This document shows positions 23,906 to 32,390 of a DNA stretch of 64,000 nucleotides, piece by piece. Made by a program: the position numbers and the translations under genes. How positions within the stretch are numbered: position 1 is the stretch's first letter; every line of letters starts with the position of its first letter. Under the pieces are notes generated by a model that saw only the letters and a list, made by a program, of their open reading frames with translations, was not told the DNA's origin and searched no databases. The stretch comes from Arthrobacter sp. AFG20 (GTDB lineage: Bacteria; Actinomycetota; Actinomycetes; Actinomycetales; Micrococcaceae), in the NCBI RefSeq assembly GCF_002892795.1, contig NZ_PJMC01000001.1:186001-250000 (forward strand). Reading direction: 5' to 3'.

Positions 23906-26900
23906 GTGTCAACTTTGTTCGGCAAGCTGGGGCTGAGGAACCGCCGCAACAAGATCGTCACCGGAACCGTCTTTTCCGCTGCTGCTGCAGCGCTGGTGGC
24001 CGGTGCCGTGATCTACCCGGGGTTCAAGACAACCGAGGTTGACCTTAACGACGGCGGCGTCTGGGTGGTCAGCAAGGCACGGAACGCCGTCGGCCGCCTC
24101 AACTACCCCTCGCGGGTCCTTGACGGCGCGGTGACCCCGGCCAGCACCACGTTCGATGTCCTGCAGAACGCCGGAAAGGTATTCGTCGACGACGAATCCG
24201 GCTCCACCCTGAACCAGGTGTCCGCCGCCAACATGAGGCTCGGCGGAGATAAACAGCTTCCCGGCTCGGCGCAGGTGAGCTTCGGCGCCGACACCATCTC
24301 GGTCACCGACCCTGCCGCCGGGAAGATGTGGGCGATGTCGCCATCGACGGTCAATGCCTTCGACGAGGAGTCCACTGAGCCCGCCGTGGCGGGCTCCGAA
24401 GGGCTGGTGTCCGCCGTCGGCTCCGATGACCGGATCTATTCGGCGGATCCGAAGACGGGCCAGGTGACAGTGACCACGGTGGACGCCGCGGGGGCAGCCA
24501 CCGGCACCGAGTCCAGCACGTGGGACGGGCTGAAGGGCGCCGGGGACCTCCAGATCTCCGTCGTGGGGGACCAGACTGTGGTCCTGGATGCGTCCGCCGG
24601 AAAACTGTTCCTGCCCGGCGGACGCGTGGTGCCGCTGGCAGACGCGCGGGAGGCGAAGCTCCAGCAGCCGGGCCCGGCGTCCGACACCGTGGCCGTGGCC
24701 ACCGGCAAGGCACTCCTCAGGCAGCCGCTGAACGGTACCGCCGCGAAGGCCGTGACGTTCGGCGGCCAGGGGGTACCGGCGGCGCCGGTGCAGCTGGGCG
24801 GCTGCGTCCACGCGGCATGGTCCGGAGCCAACAAGTATGTCCGGGACTGCGCGAATGCCGCGGACAACAAGAACGTGGCAGTGCCCAAAGCCAGTGCCTC
24901 GCCCAGCTACGTTTTCCGGGTCAACCGGGACCTCGTGGTCCTGAATGACGTGAACTCGGGAAACGTGTGGCTGGTCAACCAGAACATGCAGCTGGTCAAT
25001 AACTGGGACGACGTTGTCCCGCCCAAGAACCAGGCTGACGACCCCGATGAGGAGTCGGCGGACGACAACACCATCAACGTTCTGCCGGACCGCACCAAAC
25101 CGAACCGTCCGCCCGAAACGAAACCCGACGCCGTCGGCGTCCGGCCGGGGCGAACCACTGTCCTGAGCGTCCTCGACAACGACTCCGACCCCGACGGCGA
25201 CGTCCTGACCGCCTCGCTCGGCGCAGAAGGGCCGCGGGCCGGCAGCATCGAAAGCATCTACGGCGGGTCCGCCTTCCAGATCACGGTGCCGGCCGACGCC
25301 GGGCCGGGGACCGAGACCTTCGACTACACCGCAGCGGACGGCCGCGGCCTGTCCGCCGGCGGCAAAGTAAGCTTGAGCGTCGTCGGGCCGGACGAGAACC
25401 GGCCCCCGTCCTTCAAACGCGGCGACCCCACCACACTCCTTGTGGAGCAGGGCAAGACCGTCAGCCAGAACATCCTCACCGACTGGGCCGATCCCGACGG
25501 CGACGACCTCGTCCTCATGTCAGCCACGGCCGACAACGAACAGGACCAGGTCAAGATCCGCCGCGACGGCCTGCTTACCTTCCAGGATTCCGGCGCTTCG
25601 GCCGGCAAGAAGAGCGTCACGGTGACCGTCTGGGACGGCCGCGCCACCACCACGGGAAAGGTGGTGGTCAACGTCCAGCCGCCGGGAGCACTCGCCCCCG
25701 TGGTCAACGCCGACCACGTCACGGCGGTGGTGGGCCAGGACCTGGTCATCGCGCCGTTGAAGAACGACGTCGATCCCAACGGCGGCGCTTTGCGCCTCGC
25801 CCAGGTGGAAGCCAGCGGAGCTGCAGAACTGGGCCCGGTCACCGACGGCGGCACCTTCACCTTCCGCAGCCGGACCCCGGGCCCGGTCTACCTGACGTAC
25901 CTGGCCAGCAACGGACCGCAAAGCAGCCAGGGCCTCATCAGGGTGGATGTGGAATCCGGCAAGGACTCCGGAAGTCCCGTCGCCGTCCATGACGTGGCAC
26001 TCCTGCCGGTGGGCGGCAGCGTGCTGCTGGACCCGCTGGCCAACGACTCTGACCCCTCCGGGGGCGTCCTGGTGCTGCAATCCGTTGCGGTGCCGGAAAA
26101 CGCCACGGCGTCGGTGAGCGTGATCGACCACAGCGTCCTGCGGATCACCGACATCGCCGGCACCAAGGATCCCTTCCTGTTCCGTTACACGATGTCCAAC
26201 GGCAAATCCTCCGCCACGGGAAGCGTCTCGGTGGTGCCTGTTCCCGCCCCGGCTGTGGTGGAGGCGCCGCAGCCCAAGCCCGATGAGGTTAACGTCCGTG
26301 TCAACGACGTCGTGACCATCCCCGTCCTGGACAACGACACGCACCCGCAGGGCGAAAAGCTGACGGTTGACCCGGTCCTGCCGCAGGCCGCCACGGCGGA
26401 GGACGGCAAGAGCTTCGTCTCCGAGAACACACTCCGTTTTATCGCCGGCAGCCAGCCCAAGACCGTGCGCGCCATCTACAACGCCGTGGACCCGCAGGGC
26501 CAGAAGAGCGCCGCCGCCGTCACCATCCACATCCTGCCGCTGGAGGGTGCCGAAAACTCCCGGCCCCAGCCCAAAAACCTGACCGCCCGGGTGGTGGCTG
26601 GCGGCACGGTGCGCATCCCGGTGCCGCTGGACGGCATTGACCCCGACGGCGACTCCGTCCAACTGACGGGCATCGACAGCACGCCCGGCATGGGCACCGC
26701 GACGGCGGGCAGCAGCTTCATCGACTTCGTCGCGGCCGGCAACGGTGCAGGGACCGATACGTTCCGCTACAAGGTGGTCGACCGGCAGGGCGCCGTGAAC
26801 ACCGGCACCGTCACCGTCGGCATCGCACCGCGCAGCGACACCAACCAGAAGCCCGCGCCGGTCGACGACCAGGTCAAGGTGCGGCCCGGGCGGCAGATTG

Positions 26901-29900
26901 CCGTCGACGCCGCCGGCAACGACACCGATCCGGACGGGGACCTGATCAGGATCGTCAGCGACGGCATCGAAGCCGATGCCGCGCTGAAGGCCACTGTCAG
27001 CAAGCAAAGCGGCCGCATCCTGCTGCAGGCTCCGTCCACCGAAGGCACCGTCAATGTCCGCTACACGGTGGCCGACGAACGCGGGGCCTCCGCACAGGCA
27101 GCCATCCGGATGGTGGTGGACAGCAACGTTCCGCTCCAGGCACCGATCGCCCGGGATGACCGGGTGACCTCTGCGCAGACGCTTGGCAAGACCGCCGTGG
27201 ACGTCCCCGTCCTCAAGAACGACGAGGACCCTGACGGCGTCGGCGAGAACCTGAAGATCAGCAGCGCCGCCGAGACCGCCCGCCCAGGTCCGGAGGGCAA
27301 CATGATCGTCGAACTGACCGGCCAGCCGCAGCTGGTGCCCTACACGGTTGAGGACGTCGACGGCCAGAAGTCTACGGCGATCATCTGGGTGCCGGGCCTC
27401 GGCCAGCAGGTTCCCACCCTTGCCAAGGACGAGGTCCTCGAAGTGGTCGCGGGCCAGTCCGTAACCGCTGACCTCGCCGAATGGGTCAAGGTACGGGGCG
27501 GACGTTCGCCCCGGCTGACCCAGACCGACCGGATCAAGCTCATCGGTGCGGACGGCAGCAACCCGGTGGCCGGCAACGGCACAGCCGTCAGGTATACCGC
27601 GGACAAGGACTATGTGGGCCCCGGGTCCATCACCTTCGAGGTGACGGACGGTTCCGGCCCGGACGACCCCGCCGGACTCAAATCCACGCTGAGTATCCGC
27701 ACCAGGGTGCTGCCCGACCCCAACCGGAACAACCCGCCGGTACTGCTCGGCGGCGCGGTGGATGTTCCGCTGGGTGACCCCGCCTCCGCGGACCTGGCCA
27801 AGCTGACCACCGACCCGGATAGTGACGACGCCGCGAACATGAAGTACGAGATCGCCGGCACAATTCCCCAAGGCTTCAACGTGGCCATCGACGGCGCGTC
27901 CTTGAACGTCTCCGCCAAGGATGGGCTGCGGCCCGGCGACGGGGGCGCCGTGCAGGTGAAGGCGAAGGATCCGCGTGGCCTTGACTCCACCGCCACGTTC
28001 CGGCTCGCCGTCACGGCGACCAACCGGGCCAAACCGGTGGCCAATGACGACGTGGAGGCAAACGCCGCGGCGGGCAAGCCGGTGACTCTCCAGGTGCTGG
28101 CAAACGATGCCAACCCGTTCCCGGATACCCCGCTTAAGATCATCGGCGTCGCCACGGAAACGGGCCAGGGCGCGGCCGCTATCAGCGGCGACTCGGTGAC
28201 GGTCACGCCGTCGGCCGGGTTCTCCGGCACCCTGATTGTGTCCTACACGGTGGGGGACAAGACCGAGGACTCGTCCCGGTACGCCACCGCCCGCATCCGG
28301 CTCACGGTCAAGGACAAGCCGCTCGCACCTACCACGCCCCAGGCACAGAGTGTGGGGGACCGGACTGCGCTGCTGAACTGGACTGCCCCCGCGGACCGGG
28401 GTTCGCCCATCACCAAGTACACCGTGTACGGCGAAGGCGGATACAAGCAGGACTGTCCGGCCAACTCGTGCACCCTGAACAACCTGGTGAACAACACCAA
28501 GTACCACTTCCAGGTGACGGGGACGAACGAGTTTGGCGAGTCCGAACGCTCACCGGCTTCGGCTGAGGTCCGGCCGGACGTCAAGCCCGAGATGCCGCTG
28601 GCGCCGGGTCTGAAGTTCGGCGATAAGCAGCTCTCCATTGCCTGGAAGGCGCCGGCCAGCAAGGGCTCGCCGATCAAGTCCTACGATCTGGAAATCTCTC
28701 CGGCACCCAGCGGCCAGAACCCCCAGATCCAAAACCTGACGTCCACCAGCTACGTCTGGAAGGGACTCACCAACGGCGTGGCCTACAAGGTGCGCGTCCT
28801 CGCCCGGAACGATGCGAAGGACCCTTCGGAGTGGAGCACCTACTCCGCGGCCGAGGTGCCGGCCGGCGTGCCGGTGACGCCGGCAGCCCCGAGCGTCTCG
28901 GACGTCGCGCCGGTAGGGGACCAGAGCCAGCTGCAGGTGAACTGGACTGCTCCGAACAACAACGGGGATGCCGTCTCCTCCTACACACTCACCACCCTGC
29001 ACAGTGGGGCGGTGGTCAAGAGCCAGCAGGTGGCCTCCGGCACGTCCCTCAACGTCACCGTGGACAACTCCGAGGCTGACTATGCGTTCACCATTTCCGC
29101 TAGAAACAAGGCCGGCACGTCCGGAACCAGCGCCCAGTCCGCTCCCATCCGGGCCGCCGGCAAGCCGGGGACAGTAAACGGCGGCAGCGTATGGGCGCCA
29201 GGAAACAACGGACAGCTGAAGGTCGCCTTCACGCCCCTCACAGAGGCCCAGCGAAATGGATCGCAGACATCGGAGATTGGCTACCGCTGGACTACTGCCT
29301 ACGGCTCGGGCCCCATCAACGCACCCGGCGGCACCATCTATGGGCAGCCGAACGGCAAGAACATCACGGTCAACATCATTGCCTTCTCCACCAAGAACAA
29401 TGTTTCAGGTGATGCCAAGGCCATTGGTTCGGCTGTTCCCTATGGTGCGCCGGCCACGCCAGTGGTCACCGGCGAGACGTCAGCCAAGGGGGACCCGCAG
29501 GTTCACTGGACCTGGAACGCGCCCTACGACAACGGCCGGGTCATCAACCGCTACGAGGTCAGCTTTGACGGGGGCGGGTTTACGTCGGTGGGGCTGAAAC
29601 GCCAGTACAACCGTGACGGCGGAGGCTGGAACCAAAGACATACACTGCGGGTCCGTGCATGCAACGGCACCGATGGCGACAAGGACTGCGGACAGCCGGG
29701 CTCTGCCGTTGCCACGTCGGGTGCTGATCCCACGCCTCCCCTTACCGAGGTCCGGGTCAAGCGGTCCGACAACAACAGCTGCCCCGGAAAACCCGGCGTC
29801 CCGGACCGGTACAACGCCGCCACGCGCAGCTGCGGCGGCAGCGACGCCAACTGGGTGTCCTGGTCCGACGGCTGGATTCCCACCACCTGCTGGTCCGAAA

Positions 29901-30010
29901 TCTACAACAACGGAACCCGCTGGTATCTGATGGACGGCGGGCCGCACAAGGGCTGGTACGTCAAGGGCACCACGGTGGACATCAGGGGACCGGGCGTGGG
30001 GCAGTGCTGA
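23906..30010 (+). CDS. Giant membrane-anchored beta-propeller/Ig-like/fibronectin type III protein
   Basis: A 2034-residue predicted surface protein. Layout: short basic cytoplasmic tip with RNRRNK; one membrane anchor at about 19-41; a region (43-370) of repeated short strands that looks like a beta-propeller; an acidic linker (near 375-400); about nine Ig-like/tandem-95 repeats (about 405-1470) marked by Ca-binding-type motifs such as DNDSDPDGD, NDVDPNGG, NDTDPDGD and NDEDPDG; five FN3-like domains (about 1472-1940); then a ~90-residue Cys- and Trp-containing C-terminal domain. The start is GTG with AGGGGAA upstream. It heads the long operon that encodes a kinase, phosphatase, FHA proteins and an FtsK-like motor, and is probably its exported or displayed client. 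The FN3-encoding gene of the Bifidobacterium PFNA cluster is the closest described parallel. No LPXTG motif is seen. Confidence 0.85.
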   Translation: MSTLFGKLGLRNRRNKIVTGTVFSAAAAALVAGAVIYPGFKTTEVDLNDGGVWVVSKARNAVGRLNYPSRVLDGAVTPASTTFDVLQNAGKVFVDDESGSTLNQVSAANMRLGGDKQLPGSAQVSFGADTISVTDPAAGKMWAMSPSTVNAFDEESTEPAVAGSEGLVSAVGSDDRIYSADPKTGQVTVTTVDAAGAATGTESSTWDGLKGAGDLQISVVGDQTVVLDASAGKLFLPGGRVVPLADAREAKLQQPGPASDTVAVATGKALLRQPLNGTAAKAVTFGGQGVPAAPVQLGGCVHAAWSGANKYVRDCANAADNKNVAVPKASASPSYVFRVNRDLVVLNDVNSGNVWLVNQNMQLVNNWDDVVPPKNQADDPDEESADDNTINVLPDRTKPNRPPETKPDAVGVRPGRTTVLSVLDNDSDPDGDVLTASLGAEGPRAGSIESIYGGSAFQITVPADAGPGTETFDYTAADGRGLSAGGKVSLSVVGPDENRPPSFKRGDPTTLLVEQGKTVSQNILTDWADPDGDDLVLMSATADNEQDQVKIRRDGLLTFQDSGASAGKKSVTVTVWDGRATTTGKVVVNVQPPGALAPVVNADHVTAVVGQDLVIAPLKNDVDPNGGALRLAQVEASGAAELGPVTDGGTFTFRSRTPGPVYLTYLASNGPQSSQGLIRVDVESGKDSGSPVAVHDVALLPVGGSVLLDPLANDSDPSGGVLVLQSVAVPENATASVSVIDHSVLRITDIAGTKDPFLFRYTMSNGKSSATGSVSVVPVPAPAVVEAPQPKPDEVNVRVNDVVTIPVLDNDTHPQGEKLTVDPVLPQAATAEDGKSFVSENTLRFIAGSQPKTVRAIYNAVDPQGQKSAAAVTIHILPLEGAENSRPQPKNLTARVVAGGTVRIPVPLDGIDPDGDSVQLTGIDSTPGMGTATAGSSFIDFVAAGNGAGTDTFRYKVVDRQGAVNTGTVTVGIAPRSDTNQKPAPVDDQVKVRPGRQIAVDAAGNDTDPDGDLIRIVSDGIEADAALKATVSKQSGRILLQAPSTEGTVNVRYTVADERGASAQAAIRMVVDSNVPLQAPIARDDRVTSAQTLGKTAVDVPVLKNDEDPDGVGENLKISSAAETARPGPEGNMIVELTGQPQLVPYTVEDVDGQKSTAIIWVPGLGQQVPTLAKDEVLEVVAGQSVTADLAEWVKVRGGRSPRLTQTDRIKLIGADGSNPVAGNGTAVRYTADKDYVGPGSITFEVTDGSGPDDPAGLKSTLSIRTRVLPDPNRNNPPVLLGGAVDVPLGDPASADLAKLTTDPDSDDAANMKYEIAGTIPQGFNVAIDGASLNVSAKDGLRPGDGGAVQVKAKDPRGLDSTATFRLAVTATNRAKPVANDDVEANAAAGKPVTLQVLANDANPFPDTPLKIIGVATETGQGAAAISGDSVTVTPSAGFSGTLIVSYTVGDKTEDSSRYATARIRLTVKDKPLAPTTPQAQSVGDRTALLNWTAPADRGSPITKYTVYGEGGYKQDCPANSCTLNNLVNNTKYHFQVTGTNEFGESERSPASAEVRPDVKPEMPLAPGLKFGDKQLSIAWKAPASKGSPIKSYDLEISPAPSGQNPQIQNLTSTSYVWKGLTNGVAYKVRVLARNDAKDPSEWSTYSAAEVPAGVPVTPAAPSVSDVAPVGDQSQLQVNWTAPNNNGDAVSSYTLTTLHSGAVVKSQQVASGTSLNVTVDNSEADYAFTISARNKAGTSGTSAQSAPIRAAGKPGTVNGGSVWAPGNNGQLKVAFTPLTEAQRNGSQTSEIGYRWTTAYGSGPINAPGGTIYGQPNGKNITVNIIAFSTKNNVSGDAKAIGSAVPYGAPATPVVTGETSAKGDPQVHWTWNAPYDNGRVINRYEVSFDGGGFTSVGLKRQYNRDGGGWNQRHTLRVRACNGTDGDKDCGQPGSAVATSGADPTPPLTEVRVKRSDNNSCPGKPGVPDRYNAATRSCGGSDANWVSWSDGWIPTTCWSEIYNNGTRWYLMDGGPHKGWYVKGTTVDIRGPGVGQC

Positions 30011-30091
30011 CCTTTCCGCCCCACCGCCTTTTGGAACGCCACCGCCTGCTGAGAACGAATAAGCCTGCAATTACACAGAAGAGGAACAATC

Positions 30092-31063
30092 ATGACAATG
30101 ACTAGCGAGCAGGCCGACTGGTTTGCAGGGACGTTCGAGAAGCTCGTCGCCAATGTGGGCCAGGCCGTCCTGGGCAAGGCACACGTCATCCGCCTGACCT
30201 TCACCGCGATGCTCGCCGAGGGCCACGTCCTCTTTGAAGATGCACCCGGTACCGGCAAGACCTCGCTTGCCAGGGCCCTCGCCGCCACCGTCCAGGGGTC
30301 CAACAGCCGCATCCAGTTCACCCCGGACCTGCTGCCCTCCGACGTCACCGGCGTGACCATTTACGACCAGAAGACCCAGAAGTTCGAATTCCACAAGGGA
30401 CCGATTTTCAGCAACATCGTGCTCGCCGACGAAATCAACCGCGCCTCGCCCAAGACGCAGTCGGCTCTGCTGGAAGTCATGGAGGAGTCCCGCGTCACTG
30501 TGGACGGCACCACCTACGAAGCCGGGCGGCCGTTCATGGTGCTGGCTACCCAGAACCCGATCGAGCAGGCGGGAACGTACCGGCTGCCCGAGGCCCAGCT
30601 GGACCGCTTCCTGCTGAAGACCTCCATCGGCTATCCGGACCATGCCTCCACCGTCCAGCTCCTGGGCGGATCCAACCTCAAGGACCGGTCCCGGGACCTG
30701 CAGCCCGTCATCACCACGCAGGCCGTTGCTGACATGGCGGACCTTGCCGCCACCGCGCACGTCGATACCGCCGTGCTCGAGTACATCTCCCGGCTCTGCG
30801 AGGAAACCCGCAACGCTCCGGAGACCCGCCTGGGTGTGTCGGTCCGCGGCGCCCTGGCCATGGTCCGGGCGGCCAAGGTCTGGGCCGCGAGCCAGGGGCG
30901 CAACTTCGTCCTGCCGGACGACGTCAAGGACCTCGCCGGCGTCGTCTGGACCCACCGTTTCGTGATGGACCCCGAGGCAGAGTTCTCCGGGGCGACGGCG
31001 GAAGCCGTTCTGGGACGTGTCCTGGCTGATGTCGCAGCGCCGCAGCAGCGCGCCGCCGTCTAG
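30092..31063 (+). CDS. MoxR-family AAA+ ATPase
   Basis: A 323-residue AAA+ protein of the MoxR group, usually a chaperone that works with VWA or DUF58 proteins. Walker A is FEDAPGTGKTSLARA (about 48-62), Walker B is NIVLADEINRA, sensor 1 is in FMVLATQNPIEQAGTYRLPEAQLDRF and an arginine-finger region follows. RBS AGAGGAAC precedes the ATG. It lies 81 bases after the giant gene and is followed by overlapping downstream genes. MoxR-DUF58-transglutaminase is a well known trio in bacteria whose precise function is unsettled. Confidence 0.92.
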   Translation: MTMTSEQADWFAGTFEKLVANVGQAVLGKAHVIRLTFTAMLAEGHVLFEDAPGTGKTSLARALAATVQGSNSRIQFTPDLLPSDVTGVTIYDQKTQKFEFHKGPIFSNIVLADEINRASPKTQSALLEVMEESRVTVDGTTYEAGRPFMVLATQNPIEQAGTYRLPEAQLDRFLLKTSIGYPDHASTVQLLGGSNLKDRSRDLQPVITTQAVADMADLAATAHVDTAVLEYISRLCEETRNAPETRLGVSVRGALAMVRAAKVWAASQGRNFVLPDDVKDLAGVVWTHRFVMDPEAEFSGATAEAVLGRVLADVAAPQQRAAV

Positions 31064-32390
31064 CGTGCAGCGGTTTAAGGTGCGGCTGTCCAGCGTGCGG
31101 CGGCCCGGGCTGCAGCTGCCCAAGGTGCAGCACCAAATTCGCCCGGCCAGGGTGTGGTCCGAGTTCAGCAGCATCGCCCGGCTCGCGCTGGGTCCCGCCT
31201 GGCGCATGGCCGACGGCGTGTGGGCCCGCCGTGTCGGGCCTGTCCTGTCCGTGGTCAGCGTCCTGGGCTGGTCCGTGCTGGCCGGTGCAGTTCTGCTGTG
31301 GGCGGCCGGGAACGCCTTCGGCTGGCAGGAGGCCAAGGCTGCCGCGATTGCGGCGGTGGTTCTCTTCGTCATCGCCGGCGGCTTCATCCTGGGCAGGTCC
31401 TCCTATGGGGTCCTGCTTGACCTCGCGCGGACCAGGGTTGCGGTGGGGGACAGCGCCGTGGGAAGCATTGCGGTGTCCAACACCTCTGCCCGGCCGCTCC
31501 TGCCGGCTGACCTCGAGCTCCCCGTCGGGGCAGCCACCGCCGTCTTCCACCTCCCGCGGATGAAGCCGCAGCAGGTGCACGAGGATCTGTTCACCATCCC
31601 GACGGCGCGCAGGGCCGTCATCGTGGTGGGTCCTGTGCGTTCCGTCCGTGCCGATCCGCTGCACCTGCTCCGCCGGCAGGTGCTCTGGACGGAACCGCAG
31701 GACCTGTACGTGCATCCCCGGACCGTGGCGCTGGCCGGTTCTGCCGCGGGGTTCATCCGCGACCTGGAAGGCATGCCCACCACAGAGCTGTCCAGCGCGG
31801 ATGTTTCCTTTCACGCCCTGCGCGACTACGTCCCGGGGGACGACCGGCGGCACATCCACTGGAAAACCACGGCCCGCACCAACAAGCTCATGGTCCGCCA
31901 GTTCGAGGAAACCCGCCGGGCCCACCTTGCCATTTCGCTGTCCATCAACACCGACGAATATGCCTCGGAAGACGAGTTCGAGCTGGCTATCTCGGCAGCC
32001 GCGTCGATCGGACGCCAGGCCATCCGCGAGCAGCGAGAGCTGGACGTCCTGACCCAGGGGGGTCCGCTGCGCTGCGAGACCGGCCGCAACATGCTGGACG
32101 ACATGACCCGGGTCGTCGGCACCCCGCTGCGGAAGACCGCCGTCGACCTCGCCCGCACGCTTGCCGACACGGTGCCCAACGCCTCCGTGGTCTTCTTCGT
32201 GGTGGGCAGCCAGGTGACGCCCACCCAGCTGCGCTCGGCCGCTGCCTCGGTGCCGCCCGGCGTCCGAAGCCTCGCTGTGCTCGCCGACCTGGGCGCCGCC
32301 CCGGCCCGCGCCAACATAGGCGACCTCACAGTCCTCACCGTGGGTGACCTCTCCGACCTTCCCTCCGTCCTGCGAAAGGCTGCAGCATGA
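31029..32390 (+). CDS. DUF58 domain-containing membrane protein
   Basis: A protein of about 453 residues, with a basic N-terminal stretch, two membrane helices (about 75-125) and a DUF58 domain carrying the diagnostic DYVPGDDRRHIHWKTTARTNKLMVRQFEE. DUF58 proteins are putative VWA-like partners of MoxR ATPases. The exact start is uncertain: GTG 31017, ATG 31029 and GTG 31065 are all in frame and none has a strong RBS. The ATG is used here and overlaps moxR by 35 bases. Its TGA overlaps the ATG of the transglutaminase-like gene. Confidence 0.85.
   Translation: MSQRRSSAPPSSVQRFKVRLSSVRRPGLQLPKVQHQIRPARVWSEFSSIARLALGPAWRMADGVWARRVGPVLSVVSVLGWSVLAGAVLLWAAGNAFGWQEAKAAAIAAVVLFVIAGGFILGRSSYGVLLDLARTRVAVGDSAVGSIAVSNTSARPLLPADLELPVGAATAVFHLPRMKPQQVHEDLFTIPTARRAVIVVGPVRSVRADPLHLLRRQVLWTEPQDLYVHPRTVALAGSAAGFIRDLEGMPTTELSSADVSFHALRDYVPGDDRRHIHWKTTARTNKLMVRQFEETRRAHLAISLSINTDEYASEDEFELAISAAASIGRQAIREQRELDVLTQGGPLRCETGRNMLDDMTRVVGTPLRKTAVDLARTLADTVPNASVVFFVVGSQVTPTQLRSAAASVPPGVRSLAVLADLGAAPARANIGDLTVLTVGDLSDLPSVLRKAAA

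Noticed and set aside
25120..28320. Repeated units suggesting a CRISPR or tandem DNA repeat
   Set aside because: The repetition is at protein level (Ig-like domains of ~90 residues) with divergent DNA; no short identical repeats with spacers.
25520..28507. 995-codon open frame antisense to the giant surface-protein gene
   Set aside because: It has Gly/Val/Arg-rich composition with no domains and mirrors the GC-rich codon pattern of the opposite gene; no RBS and no neighbours in register.
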